Assembly: GCA_050950645.1 (NCBI GenBank)
Contig: JBMNHZ010000001.1
Span: 296,895 to 360,894 of the forward strand
Length of the DNA stretch: 64,000 bases
DNA from: BRH-c25 sp012519325
Lineage (GTDB): Bacteria; Bacillota; Clostridia; Lutisporales; Lutisporaceae
Direction of reading: 5' to 3'
Positions within the stretch are counted from its first letter, which is position 1. The number at the start of each line of letters is the position of its first letter. The notes under the pieces were generated by a model that saw only the letters and a list, made by a program, of their open reading frames with translations, did no database searches and was not told where the DNA came from. Positions 53,772-63,326 of this stretch are shown in pieces. The position numbers and the translations under genes are program-made.

Positions 53772-53822
53772 AAAAAGCCCCCGCAAGAGAGCTTAATTGC
53801 TTGCTTTCCTGCGGGGGTTTTT
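53772..53822. terminator. Strong terminator after the Ig-repeat surface protein gene
   Basis: AAAAAGCCCCCGCA pairs with TGCGGGGGTTTTT around a 24-nt inner segment, with T-runs on both strands. It lies about 30 bp past the out-of-frame native stop (53850) of the surface protein gene. Confidence 0.85.
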
Positions 53823-53849
53823 GTTAGTGATGGGTTATTAGATCACTTT

Positions 53850-53978
53850 TTACGGGGTTACTTCTTCGGTAACGGTGATGGTCGCTGTGTCGTTTACAGC
53901 GTTCAATTCTAATGCTACATCATATTTGGATTCTCCAGCATTCCAGGTTACGATTGCTGTGGTTCCGTTTGCAATCAA
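53850..53978 (-). pseudogene. Out-of-frame C-terminal tail of the Ig-repeat surface protein
   Basis: Immediately after the last 99-residue repeat the long frame stops at TGA 53975, but a shifted frame continues through LIANGTTAIVTWNAGESKYD and VALELNAVNDTATITVTEEV to a TAA at 53850, just before the terminator. The text fits the end of the same surface protein, so the repeat-tail junction has lost frame. Confidence 0.6.
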
Positions 53979-56900
53979 GGTGTTACTGTGATTGTAACTA
54001 CCTTTTCTGTTGCGGCGTTACCGGCTGCATCGCTTACATTGTATTTGATTACAAAGCTTGTATTTACTGTTGCATCATCAATATAGCTCTTTGCTGCTGC
54101 TAAATCAGCAAGTGATGTTGTTCCGTCTGATTCAAAGTATGTTGCTACTACACTACTAGTAACATCTCCATCAACATCATCTGTTGCTGATACTGTCTCA
54201 GTCCATGTGGCTAAGTCAGCTATTGCTACTGTTGCATCAGATGCTGTGATTACTGGGGCTGTTGTGTCTGGAGCCGGTGTTACTGTGATTGTAACTACCT
54301 TTTCTGTTGCGGCGTTACCGGCTGCATCGCTTACATTGTATTTGATTACAAAGCTTGTATTTACTGTTGCATCATCAATATAGCTCTTTGCTGCTGCTAA
54401 ATCAGCAAGTGATGTTGTTCCGTCTGATTCAAAGTATGTTGCTACTACACTACTAGTAACATCTCCATCAACATCATCTGTTGCTGATACTGTCTCAGTC
54501 CATGTGGCTAAGTCAGCTATTGCTACTGTTGCATCAGATGCTGTGATTACTGGGGCTGTTGTGTCTGGAGCCGGTGTTACTGTGATTGTAACTACCTTTT
54601 CTGTTGCGGCGTTACCGGCTGCATCGCTTACATTGTATTTGATTACAAAGCTTGTATTTACTGTTGCATCATCAATATAGCTCTTTGCTGCTGCTAAATC
54701 AGCAAGTGATGTTGTTCCGTCTGATTCAAAGTATGTTGCTACTACACTACTAGTAACATCTCCATCAACATCATCTGTTGCTGATACTGTCTCAGTCCAT
54801 GTGGCTAAGTCAGCTATTGCTACTGTTGCATCAGATGCTGTGATTACTGGGGCTGTTGTGTCTGGAGCCGGTGTTACTGTGATTGTAACTACCTTTTCTG
54901 TTGCGGCGTTACCGGCTGCATCGCTTACATTGTATTTGATTACAAAGCTTGTATTTACTGTTGCATCATCAATATAGCTCTTTGCTGCTGCTAAATCAGC
55001 AAGTGATGTTGTTCCGTCTGATTCAAAGTATGTTGCTACTACACTACTAGTAACATCTCCATCAACATCATCTGTTGCTGATACTGTCTCAGTCCATGTG
55101 GCTAAGTCAGCTATTGCTACTGTTGCATCAGATGCTGTGATTACTGGGGCTGTTGTGTCTGGAGCCGGTGTTACTGTGATTGTAACTACCTTTTCTGTTG
55201 CGGCGTTACCGGCTGCATCGCTTACATTGTATTTGATTACAAAGCTTGTATTTACTGTTGCATCATCAATATAGCTCTTTGCTGCTGCTAAATCAGCAAG
55301 TGATGTTGTTCCGTCTGATTCAAAGTATGTTGCTACTACACTACTAGTAACATCTCCATCAACATCATCTGTTGCTGATACTGTCTCAGTCCATGTGGCT
55401 AAGTCAGCTATTGCTACTGTTGCATCAGATGCTGTGATTACTGGGGCTGTTGTGTCTGGAGCCGGTGTTACTGTGATTGTAACTACCTTTTCTGTTGCGG
55501 CGTTACCGGCTGCATCGCTTACATTGTATTTGATTACAAAGCTTGTATTTACTGTTGCATCATCAATATAGCTCTTTGCTGCTGCTAAATCAGCAAGTGA
55601 TGTTGTTCCGTCTGATTCAAAGTATGTTGCTACTACACTACTAGTAACATCTCCATCAACATCATCTGTTGCTGATACTGTCTCAGTCCATGTGGCTAAG
55701 TCAGCTATTGCTACTGTTGCATCAGATGCTGTGATTACTGGGGCTGTTGTGTCTGGAGCCGGTGTTACTGTGATTGTAACTACCTTTTCTGTTGCGGCGT
55801 TACCGGCTGCATCGCTTACATTGTATTTGATTACAAAGCTTGTATTTACTGTTGCATCATCAATATAGCTCTTTGCTGCTGCTAAATCAGCAAGTGATGT
55901 TGTTCCGTCTGATTCAAAGTATGTTGCTACTACACTACTAGTAACATCTCCATCAACATCATCTGTTGCTGATACTGTCTCAGTCCATGTGGCTAAGTCA
56001 GCTATTGCTACTGTTGCATCAGATGCTGTGATTACTGGGGCTGTTGTGTCTGGAGCCGGTGTTACTGTGATTGTAACTACCTTTTCTGTTGCGGCGTTAC
56101 CGGCTGCATCGCTTACATTGTATTTGATTACAAAGCTTGTATTTACTGTTGCATCATCAATATAGCTCTTTGCTGCTGCTAAATCAGCAAGTGATGTTGT
56201 TCCGTCTGATTCAAAGTATGTTGCTACTACACTACTAGTAACATCTCCATCAACATCATCTGTTGCTGATACTGTCTCAGTCCATGTGGCTAAGTCAGCT
56301 ATTGCTACTGTTGCATCAGATGCTGTGATTACTGGGGCTGTTGTGTCTGGAGCCGGTGTTACTGTGATTGTAACTACCTTTTCTGTTGCGGCGTTACCGG
56401 CTGCATCGCTTACATTGTATTTGATTACAAAGCTTGTATTTACTGTTGCATCATCAATATAGCTCTTTGCTGCTGCTAAATCAGCAAGTGATGTTGTTCC
56501 GTCTGATTCAAAGTATGTTGCTACTACACTACTAGTAACATCTCCATCAACATCATCTGTTGCTGATACTGTCTCAGTCCATGTGGCTAAGTCAGCTATT
56601 GCTACTGTTGCATCAGATGCTGTGATTACTGGGGCTGTTGTGTCTGGAGCCGGTGTTACTGTGATTGTAACTACCTTTTCTGTTGCGGCGTTACCGGCTG
56701 CATCGCTTACATTGTATTTGATTACAAAGCTTGTATTTACTGTTGCATCATCAATATAGCTCTTTGCTGCTGCTAAATCAGCAAGTGATGTTGTTCCGTC
56801 TGATTCAAAGTATGTTGCTACTACACTACTAGTAACATCTCCATCAACATCATCTGTTGCTGATACTGTCTCAGTCCATGTGGCTAAGTCAGCTATTGCT

Positions 56901-59900
56901 ACTGTTGCATCAGATGCTGTGATTACTGGGGCTGTTGTGTCTGCCACTTTCGCTTTAATGCTAAGACTTTCAGCTGGCATCTTAATTGTTGCTGTGGCTG
57001 AGTTTGCAGTAGTACTATCTGTAAATAATGCTGTTTCTAATTCTGTACCATCTGCTTTTGTCCATCTATCAAAATTAGATTCAGATATTGTAGATTGGAT
57101 TGTTATTTCGTCATATACTAGGTATTGATGTGGTGAACCTATAACTTCTCCTGTTGCTAATGTAATATTGCCACCTTCTAACTCTAGCGTATATGGTGTA
57201 CCGCTTCTGTAGCTAGCTTTTGTGGTTGACTTGTTGACAGCAACTCCCGATGATACATCAACTGTTGTATTTGTGAATTTAGTTGTAGCATTCTCACCAG
57301 TTGAAGGTATTGTTATAAGCATGGAATTAACTTGCTGTATTTTTATACCACTATTACCGTATATTCCTGTACCTTTAAGACTATTTGAAATATCGATTTC
57401 TATATTTCCCGTCGTATTTATTATAATATTATTTGCATCTATCCCCCGAGCTCTGTCATTTGTAACTTTTAAATTAGCATCAAAGGAAGCTTCATTTTGG
57501 ATAGTTACATCTTTTATTGCCTGAATCCCATTCATATAACCATTTGTAGTTATTCCTAATGCTTTAACTTTAGCTTTACCACTAATTATCACCGAACCAG
57601 TGCCAAAACCTTGCCATCCAGTTACAATTGCTGCGCCGCTATAAGATGAAGTTATGTCAATTTCTAAAGATGCTTCATTATCTGACGTAATATAAATATC
57701 TCCATTATCATTATAGATACCAAATTGTCCATCAGTAATCTCAGTAATCTTGTTTGCATTTCCTATTAATTTAATATTGAGATCCTTGCCTGTCTTATTA
57801 ATACGGATCACTCCACCTACATAGTCCTGTAAGCTTAAAACTCCAGTTATTGGATCAAAATGTGCTGTACAATTGCCATCTCCAAGTGTTCCTGTCGTTG
57901 CTGGAGTACCATCTACTAAATAAGGAGTGGTTGAATTTAGTGTTTTACCGCCCACTGAAATAGAATCAGGAACATTAGCTTTAGTTACGGTAATTGTTAC
58001 AACTACTTCTGTAGCTGCATTACCTGCTGCGTCACTTACATTGTATTTAATTATAAAAGATGTGTTTACACTTGCATCTCCAATGTATTCTTTTGCTGCT
58101 GCTAAATCTGTAAGAGATGTTGATCCATCTGACTTAAAATATGTTGCTACTACATTAGCAGTTACATCTCCATCAACATCATCATTTGCCGATACTGTTC
58201 CTGTCCATGCTGCTAAATTAGCAATCGGTAATATTTTATCGGATGCAGTTATTACTGGTGGTGTTGTGTCTGCTGCTGCTGTTGCCGGGAATGTAATTGT
58301 TACCACTCCTGCATCAGCTGCGTTTGCTACGCTTGTTGCTCCTGTGTAAGTGAAGCTGTTCTCTGTAACTCCAGTTAAGGTGTAGCCAGCTTTTGCTGTC
58401 AGGGTTGCTTTAGCTACATATACTGTTGATGCTGCAAAAGCTCCTGCATGAGGGGTTGTTCCATCTGCTGCAAACCATGCAATTGTTCCGGTATATTGAG
58501 CTGCATCTATGGCTGTTGTGTCTGGTGTCGCATCTTTTACTGGTGCTACTACCAGTGCATCCAACGCCAGTGCATTAACTACTGTTGGATCTGCTGCTGC
58601 TGTTGCCGGGAATGTAATTGTTACCACTCCTGCATCAGCTGCGTTTGCTACGCTTGTTGCTCCTGTGTAAGTGAAGCTGTTCTCTGTAACTCCAGTTAAG
58701 GTGTAGCCAGCTTTTGCTGTCAGGGTTGCTTTAGCTACATATACTGTTGATGCTGCAAAAGCTCCTGCATGAGGGGTTGTTCCATCTGCTGCAAACCATG
58801 CAATTGTTCCGGTATATTGAGCTGCATCTATGGCTGTTGTGTCTGGTGTCGCATCTTTTACTGGTGCTACTACCAGTGCATCCAACGCCAGTGCATTAAC
58901 TACTGTTGGATCTGCTGCTGCTGTTGCCGGGAATGTAATTGTTACCACTCCTGCATCAGCTGCGTTTGCTACGCTTGTTGCTCCTGTGTAAGTGAAGCTG
59001 TTCTCTGTAACTCCAGTTAAGGTGTAGCCAGCTTTTGCTGTCAGGGTTGCTTTAGCTACATATACTGTTGATGCTGCAAAAGCTCCTGCATGAGGGGTTG
59101 TTCCATCTGCTGCAAACCATGCAATTGTTCCGGTATATTGAGCTGCATCTATGGCTGTTGTGTCTGGTGTCGCATCTTTTACTGGTGCTACTACCAGTGC
59201 ATCCAACGCCAGTGCATTAACTACTGTTGGATCTGCTGCTGCTGTTGCCGGGAATGTAATTGTTACCACTCCTGCATCAGCTGCGTTTGCTACGCTTGTT
59301 GCTCCTGTGTAAGTGAAGCTGTTCTCTGTAACTCCAGTTAAGGTGTAGCCAGCTTTTGCTGTCAGGGTTGCTTTAGCTACATATACTGTTGATGCTGCAA
59401 AAGCTCCTGCATGAGGGGTTGTTCCATCTGCTGCAAACCATGCAATTGTTCCGGTATATTGAGCTGCATCTATGGCTGTTGTGTCTGGTGTCGCATCTTT
59501 TACTGGTGCTACTACCAGTGTATCTAATGCTAATGCATCTACGGTTGCATCTGCTGCTGCTGTTGCCGGGAATACTGCTGTTACTACGCCTGAGTTGGCA
59601 TCGTTACTTACCGTATCTGCATCAGCCACGGTGAAGAAGTTGGCTGCTACTCCGGTTAAGGTATATCCATCTTTGGCTGTCAGGGTAATGGTTGCGGTAT
59701 AAGCTGTGCTGGCAGCGTATTTGTTGCCTACAACTTCCGGTGACCAGCTTACGGTTCCGGTGTATTGATCAGTTTCGGTTATTGTGGTTACTGGAGCTGC
59801 ATCTCTTACCGGTGCAGTTACTCCTACTATGGCGGCAATGTTGATTACTGTATCCACCTGATTACTAATCGTAATCTCCAGTGTCCCACTAACAGCTGGT

Positions 59901-60118
59901 GTGCCTACTGAAGTTGCTTTTACTTTTACTGTTCCATTTTTAACAGCTGTCAACAGACCAGTGCTACTAATTGTTGCTTTATCTGTTGCTGAACCATCTG
60001 TTTCTGTTACTGTCCATGTTACTGATTTGTTACTGGCATTAGCAGGAGTAACATCAGCTATCATCTGCAATGTACCATTATCTGTAGTAATAGTTGTTGC
60101 TCCGCCTGTACCTTCCAC
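53975..60118 (-). CDS. Giant Ig-like repeat surface protein, 5'-truncated (2047-residue open frame)
   Basis: A 2047-codon open frame with no signal peptide, beginning inside a bacterial Ig-like (Big_2) domain: ITTDNGTLQMIADVTPANAS, about residues 9-28. Next come one divergent and four near-exact 107-residue repeats (about 90-620, KATLTAKAGYTLTGVTENSF). A DUF5011-like domain follows (about 625-720), then a beta-rich region with repeated Asn/Ile text (about 725-1000), a short bacterial-repeat domain (about 1000-1055), and ten copies of a 99-residue DUF5011/cadherin-like repeat (DTTAPVITASDATVAIADLA). Such proteins are usually secreted or S-layer-associated. The GTG at 60118 is only the first possible start after a stop at the junction with the prophage end. 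The natural 5' part is missing. Confidence 0.75.
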   Translation of the reverse strand: MEGTGGATTITTDNGTLQMIADVTPANASNKSVTWTVTETDGSATDKATISSTGLLTAVKNGTVKVKATSVGTPAVSGTLEITISNQVDTVINIAAIVGVTAPVRDAAPVTTITETDQYTGTVSWSPEVVGNKYAASTAYTATITLTAKDGYTLTGVAANFFTVADADTVSNDANSGVVTAVFPATAAADATVDALALDTLVVAPVKDATPDTTAIDAAQYTGTIAWFAADGTTPHAGAFAASTVYVAKATLTAKAGYTLTGVTENSFTYTGATSVANAADAGVVTITFPATAAADPTVVNALALDALVVAPVKDATPDTTAIDAAQYTGTIAWFAADGTTPHAGAFAASTVYVAKATLTAKAGYTLTGVTENSFTYTGATSVANAADAGVVTITFPATAAADPTVVNALALDALVVAPVKDATPDTTAIDAAQYTGTIAWFAADGTTPHAGAFAASTVYVAKATLTAKAGYTLTGVTENSFTYTGATSVANAADAGVVTITFPATAAADPTVVNALALDALVVAPVKDATPDTTAIDAAQYTGTIAWFAADGTTPHAGAFAASTVYVAKATLTAKAGYTLTGVTENSFTYTGATSVANAADAGVVTITFPATAAADTTPPVITASDKILPIANLAAWTGTVSANDDVDGDVTANVVATYFKSDGSTSLTDLAAAKEYIGDASVNTSFIIKYNVSDAAGNAATEVVVTITVTKANVPDSISVGGKTLNSTTPYLVDGTPATTGTLGDGNCTAHFDPITGVLSLQDYVGGVIRINKTGKDLNIKLIGNANKITEITDGQFGIYNDNGDIYITSDNEASLEIDITSSYSGAAIVTGWQGFGTGSVIISGKAKVKALGITTNGYMNGIQAIKDVTIQNEASFDANLKVTNDRARGIDANNIIINTTGNIEIDISNSLKGTGIYGNSGIKIQQVNSMLITIPSTGENATTKFTNTTVDVSSGVAVNKSTTKASYRSGTPYTLELEGGNITLATGEVIGSPHQYLVYDEITIQSTISESNFDRWTKADGTELETALFTDSTTANSATATIKMPAESLSIKAKVADTTAPVITASDATVAIADLATWTETVSATDDVDGDVTSSVVATYFESDGTTSLADLAAAKSYIDDATVNTSFVIKYNVSDAAGNAATEKVVTITVTPAPDTTAPVITASDATVAIADLATWTETVSATDDVDGDVTSSVVATYFESDGTTSLADLAAAKSYIDDATVNTSFVIKYNVSDAAGNAATEKVVTITVTPAPDTTAPVITASDATVAIADLATWTETVSATDDVDGDVTSSVVATYFESDGTTSLADLAAAKSYIDDATVNTSFVIKYNVSDAAGNAATEKVVTITVTPAPDTTAPVITASDATVAIADLATWTETVSATDDVDGDVTSSVVATYFESDGTTSLADLAAAKSYIDDATVNTSFVIKYNVSDAAGNAATEKVVTITVTPAPDTTAPVITASDATVAIADLATWTETVSATDDVDGDVTSSVVATYFESDGTTSLADLAAAKSYIDDATVNTSFVIKYNVSDAAGNAATEKVVTITVTPAPDTTAPVITASDATVAIADLATWTETVSATDDVDGDVTSSVVATYFESDGTTSLADLAAAKSYIDDATVNTSFVIKYNVSDAAGNAATEKVVTITVTPAPDTTAPVITASDATVAIADLATWTETVSATDDVDGDVTSSVVATYFESDGTTSLADLAAAKSYIDDATVNTSFVIKYNVSDAAGNAATEKVVTITVTPAPDTTAPVITASDATVAIADLATWTETVSATDDVDGDVTSSVVATYFESDGTTSLADLAAAKSYIDDATVNTSFVIKYNVSDAAGNAATEKVVTITVTPAPDTTAPVITASDATVAIADLATWTETVSATDDVDGDVTSSVVATYFESDGTTSLADLAAAKSYIDDATVNTSFVIKYNVSDAAGNAATEKVVTITVTPAPDTTAPVITASDATVAIADLATWTETVSATDDVDGDVTSSVVATYFESDGTTSLADLAAAKSYIDDATVNTSFVIKYNVSDAAGNAATEKVVTITVTP
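53979..56948 (-). repeat. Ten tandem 297-bp coding repeats
   Basis: Landmarks recur every 297 bp (for example at 54261, 54558, 54855 and on to 56934), giving ten copies that look identical or nearly so at the nucleotide level. Each encodes 99 residues of an Ig/cadherin-like domain ending ATEKVVTITVTPAP. Such homogeneity implies recent expansion or active homogenisation; short-read assembly may have fixed the wrong copy number. Confidence 0.95.
58270..59553 (-). repeat. Four tandem 321-bp coding repeats
   Basis: Landmarks at 58270, 58591, 58912 and 59233 are exactly 321 bp apart. Each unit encodes 107 residues containing DAAQYTGTIAWFAADGTTPH. A fifth, divergent relative lies beyond 59554, nearer the gene start. 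Confidence 0.95.
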
Positions 60119-60152
60119 ACTAATAGCACGAAAAACAGTTTTTTATGAGCAT

Positions 60153-60195
60153 AAAAAAAGCCCTGTAATCCCGTAATACCAAGGGTTCAGGGCTT
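60153..60195 (-). terminator. Intrinsic terminator at the prophage edge
   Basis: AAGCCCTG pairs with CAGGGCTT, followed on the minus strand by seven T residues. It stops transcription from the recombinase side before the surface-protein frame. It resembles the terminator after the amidase gene. Confidence 0.75.
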
Positions 60196-60326
60196 CCTTA
60201 TGAGCCACCTATAACAACCTTCTATATGATATGCAAACATATCAAAATCCTTATAATTCACAAGCTTATGATTTACAAAGGTTTCTCTATAATAAGCGAT
60301 AAAAAAGGCTTTGGAAATGTTCTTTA

Positions 60327-61076
60327 TCATAACCTATTCTGTAAAAGCATCTCTACCTCCTGCTTAAATCCATATTTCTGGAGATATTCTACGATAGCCG
60401 CTTCCACTATTTCTCGCTGAGTCACATTCTTTTCCCGACTAAATTCACCCATAACATTGGCTACTTTATCGCTCATGTAAATTGCTTTGGTCCTTGCCAT
60501 TCCTGGGATGGCGTATCTGGGGATTCTCCCATCTTCTTTAACACCATCTAAGAGCTGATACACCTTTTCCCGCCTATCATAAAGAAATCGAATAAATGGT
60601 AAAAACTCATCTACTACCTTTTCCTTTTTTCCTCCATCTTTTTTCTCCTTAAAGGCTTCTAGTGGTTCTGATTCTTCCTGGAAACCTACAATTCTCACAT
60701 AATTGTTTTTATACACATTCCACTCAAATCCCTTTGTTTTCATATACTCCGCCATTTCCCTATGATCTTCAAATCCTTCATTTTGAGCAATCCCTTTCGG
60801 GTCTGAGTTTTCTCCATCGAAAGCATCAATGATTCTTAGCACCTTATCCGGTGCATGATTTCTATATGCCTCTTTGGTTTTCCTATCTCGCTCTTGCTTT
60901 GGAATGTACTGTCCCTGCTTACTATCATAAACAAAATTCTTCCGTCGCATATACATGTCAAGGCTCTTCCAGTTTTTATAATTTAGTTCTTTTGTCACTT
61001 CTTCCCGGGTCTGAAACTTTAACATTTCAATAATCTTTTTTGCCTTAGCACTATAAATTGGTTCCTGACTTGGCAT
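60327..61076 (-). CDS. Phage-associated protein with C-terminal ribbon-helix-helix-like domain
   Basis: A 249-residue basic protein with no signal peptide. The N-terminal half holds two short repeated helical units (EMLKFQTREEVTKELNYKNW and the similar GIAQNEGFEDHREMAEYMKT), each followed by an F-x-Y/W-N pattern. The C-terminus (about 195-245, ARTKAIYMSDKVANVMGEFS then REIVEAAIVEYLQKYG) looks like a CopG-type DNA-binding domain. It lies 12 bp downstream of the recombinase gene, so it could be a directionality or accessory factor; that is inference. Confidence 0.7.
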   Translation of the reverse strand: MPSQEPIYSAKAKKIIEMLKFQTREEVTKELNYKNWKSLDMYMRRKNFVYDSKQGQYIPKQERDRKTKEAYRNHAPDKVLRIIDAFDGENSDPKGIAQNEGFEDHREMAEYMKTKGFEWNVYKNNYVRIVGFQEESEPLEAFKEKKDGGKKEKVVDEFLPFIRFLYDRREKVYQLLDGVKEDGRIPRYAIPGMARTKAIYMSDKVANVMGEFSREKNVTQREIVEAAIVEYLQKYGFKQEVEMLLQNRL

Positions 61077-61088
61077 AACTCTACCCTC

Positions 61089-61952
61089 CTATAAAAGATT
61101 TACTGCTTCATACAGCGTATTCTTATCTTGGTGCAAGTACCGAGTAGTCACCGCCAAGCTAGAATGGCCTAGCAGCTTTTGAATACTCACCACTGAAGCT
61201 CCCTTTGCCAGCAGATTACTGCTAAAAGAGTGCCTAAGCACATGGGCACTTACTTCTTTCTCCCAGCCAAGCTCGCTTACCGCCTTGCGAATACATTCAT
61301 TAATGTAGTTGTTGGACACTTTCCCCGTGGTGACGGTTGTGAAAAATCGGTCTGTTTCTACTTCTGGTTTTCGGATGTGCTTTAGGTAGTGGTCCAAAAT
61401 ATTATGCAGTTTATGACTTATGGGAATATCCCTATCCTTATTTCCTTTGCCAGCAATAATATGCAAAATATTGTTTTCTAAATCCACATCTTCTAGTTTT
61501 AGATTGACCATCTCCGTAATTCTGCCTCCGGTATAAAACATGGTCTGCACTACTGTTCGCACCACAGGCTGAGTAATGGTGCTGGCCAATTCTTCAAACT
61601 CTTCCTCAGTTAGATAATCTCGCTCTTTCTGCAGTACCTTGACTGGCTCCAGAAGCTCTGCTAAGTTTTTAGCACATAGATCTTTTTTGCAAGCGTAGTT
61701 ATAAAAGCTGCGTAAAATATATATTGTCATGCTTCTGCTGGACGAGGCTCGCCCTCTTTCCTTTTCATGAATCATAAAGTCTTCCAAATCCTGAAGTACA
61801 ATGTCCTCTAAATAGACTGGACCATTATGTTTTACTTGAAGAAAATCATTAAAATGTCCTAACTCTTGGATATAACAGGTTATGGTTGACTGTGAGCGGT
61901 CAATCATCTTGATATAGTCCTCAAAGAGTTGAATAACTTGATTTAGCAGCAT
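61089..61952 (-). CDS. Tyrosine recombinase/integrase
   Basis: A 287-residue XerC/D-like site-specific recombinase. The N-terminal SAM-like domain (about 1-85) contains STITCYIQELGHFNDFLQ. Catalytic residues are the first Arg in YTGGRITEMVNLKLED (about 150), Lys in IAGKGNKDRDIP, H-x-x-R in SAHVLRHSFSSNLLAKG, His in LLGHSSLAVTTRYLHQ and the nucleophile Tyr in the same segment (about 273). It is complete. Its place at the edge of the lysis module suggests it is the prophage integrase. Confidence 0.9.
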   Translation of the reverse strand: MLLNQVIQLFEDYIKMIDRSQSTITCYIQELGHFNDFLQVKHNGPVYLEDIVLQDLEDFMIHEKERGRASSSRSMTIYILRSFYNYACKKDLCAKNLAELLEPVKVLQKERDYLTEEEFEELASTITQPVVRTVVQTMFYTGGRITEMVNLKLEDVDLENNILHIIAGKGNKDRDIPISHKLHNILDHYLKHIRKPEVETDRFFTTVTTGKVSNNYINECIRKAVSELGWEKEVSAHVLRHSFSSNLLAKGASVVSIQKLLGHSSLAVTTRYLHQDKNTLYEAVNLL

Positions 61953-62069
61953 TTTTCTCCCCCTTTCGCTTTGGTAGTAGCATATTAAAATGGTTTCACC
62001 ACATTATCAAGTTATATCTCACTAATTATTAGCTACCATTTTGGCTGGCGAAAATAAGATATAATGAGC

Positions 62070-62107
62070 AAAAAAAGGGAAGCCCTGAGCGGTTATTCTC
62101 AAGGCTT
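62070..62107 (-). terminator. Intrinsic terminator after the amidase gene
   Basis: AAGCCTTGAG pairs with CTCAGGGCTT (one G-U pair), followed on the minus strand by CC and a run of T. The stem overlaps the amidase stop codon, separating the lysis genes from the recombinase gene. Confidence 0.75.
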
Positions 62108-62791
62108 TTCATAAACCATAATGGTAGCATCAAACCCGGCAGCCTTTAATCTTTGCACTTGCCTTTCCGCATTTCCCCTTATCACATAAGAGCCAGCCAT
62201 CACGCGATAAAGAGTCTGGCCACTACCTCGGTCCGTTTGAGTTCCGGAAGATGGTGCAGCATAGCTGATGCCCAGTTGAGATAAAATCGCTTTCACTAGT
62301 GCTTTTATAATTTCATCTCTTTTCCTGTCAAATAGCTGGTTATCCCCCGTGTTATCAATAAACCCAACCTCCATCAATACTGCCGGAGCTTTTGTTTCTC
62401 TTAGCACATGAAAGTTTGCTGTCTTTACACCCCGATTCGCAAAGCCAACACTCGCTAGTGCAGTTTGTATTTTCTTAGCCAGCTGTACAGACTTGGTACT
62501 GGGAGATGTATAGGTAAAAGTCTCTACCCCCTTAGCCTGTTCCGGCTTAAAAGCGTTTCGATGAAAGGAAATGAAATAGTCGCAGCCTTTCACATTTGCA
62601 ATACTGCTTCTTTCCTCTAAACTAACTGTTTTATCTGCAGTTCTGGTTTCAATTACCTCAACCCCATGCCTTCGTAGTTCGGCGGCCACTGCTTTACCAA
62701 GGGCAAGATTGTCATCCGATTCTTTCCTTCCTTTATATATAGCCCCTGGATCTTTTCCGCCATGACCATAATCACAGCATATTTTAACCAT
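62099..62791 (-). CDS. Phage N-acetylmuramoyl-L-alanine amidase with SPOR-like C-terminus
   Basis: A 230-residue endolysin. The Amidase_3 domain (about 1-170) shows zinc and catalytic residues in CCDYGHGGKDPGAIYKGRKE, FISFHRNAF and VLMEVGFIDN. Residues about 190-230 (YRVMAGSYVIRGNAERQVQR) form a SPOR-like peptidoglycan-binding domain. There is no signal peptide, as expected for holin-dependent release. The ATG overlaps the holin gene end by 8 bp. Confidence 0.92.
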   Translation of the reverse strand: MVKICCDYGHGGKDPGAIYKGRKESDDNLALGKAVAAELRRHGVEVIETRTADKTVSLEERSSIANVKGCDYFISFHRNAFKPEQAKGVETFTYTSPSTKSVQLAKKIQTALASVGFANRGVKTANFHVLRETKAPAVLMEVGFIDNTGDNQLFDRKRDEIIKALVKAILSQLGISYAAPSSGTQTDRGSGQTLYRVMAGSYVIRGNAERQVQRLKAAGFDATIMVYEKP

Positions 62792-63191
62792 TTCTTCCGT
62801 CCTCCTTAAACTCCAGTAAAATCCCTTTTAACTTCTCCGGAATGGGCAAACCCACCAGTGCCGCATTTTCCAAAATGCTCAGACCTTCGTTAGATAGGTA
62901 AAAGAAAATAACTGCCGTCCTGATGGCACCACCTTTTCCAATGATGTAACAATCAACAGTGTGGCCAATGCCTACCAGCATAAAAATAAGCACCTTCTTA
63001 AAGATGCCCTTAAAGCCAATTTCGCTAGATAACTTCTTTTCAAGTGTTGCTACCATTACTCCGGTAATATAATCAAGAACTACAAAAGCCACAAGTGCAT
63101 AAAGAAACCCATCAAATCCACCTAGAAACCAACCAATATAACCACCTAAAGCAGCAAAAACCAGCTGTAGATTATAAACAACATCTTTCAA
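62784..63191 (-). CDS. Phage holin family protein
   Basis: A 135-residue membrane protein of the toxin-secretion/phage-lysis holin family (Phage_holin_4 type): hydrophobic segments at about 8-25, 30-45 and 70-95, with the family text LDYITGVMVATLEKKLSSEIGF and NEGLSILENAALVGLPIP. The TTG at 63191 is chosen because GGGGGAGG lies 4 nt before it; the longer frame to 63227 has no ribosome site. It overlaps the amidase gene, forming a lysis cassette. Confidence 0.88.
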   Translation of the reverse strand: MKDVVYNLQLVFAALGGYIGWFLGGFDGFLYALVAFVVLDYITGVMVATLEKKLSSEIGFKGIFKKVLIFMLVGIGHTVDCYIIGKGGAIRTAVIFFYLSNEGLSILENAALVGLPIPEKLKGILLEFKEDGRNG

Positions 63192-63326
63192 AGTTCCTCC
63201 CCCTTTCACATTAAAAATAGCACCCATCTGCAGGTGCTTTGCTTATTGGTAAAAAGATGCTTGGGCCAATTTCCCAAACCATAGCAGTATAAAATTATTT
63301 GGGCACTATAACTCACCTTTTCCTAT

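Noticed and set aside
53979..56948. Regular repeats that might be taken for a CRISPR-like array
   Set aside because: Units are 297 bp, coding in one continuous frame and contiguous with no unique spacers; they are protein-domain repeats.
58448..59634. Cysteine-rich plus-strand open frames, repeated three times at 321-bp steps
   Set aside because: They are antisense shadows of the low-complexity repeat coding sequence; no ribosome sites.
60153..60195. Possible tRNA remnant or attachment core at the prophage edge
   Set aside because: The sequence folds as a plain terminator; no tRNA acceptor or T-arm pattern, and no second copy in the window.
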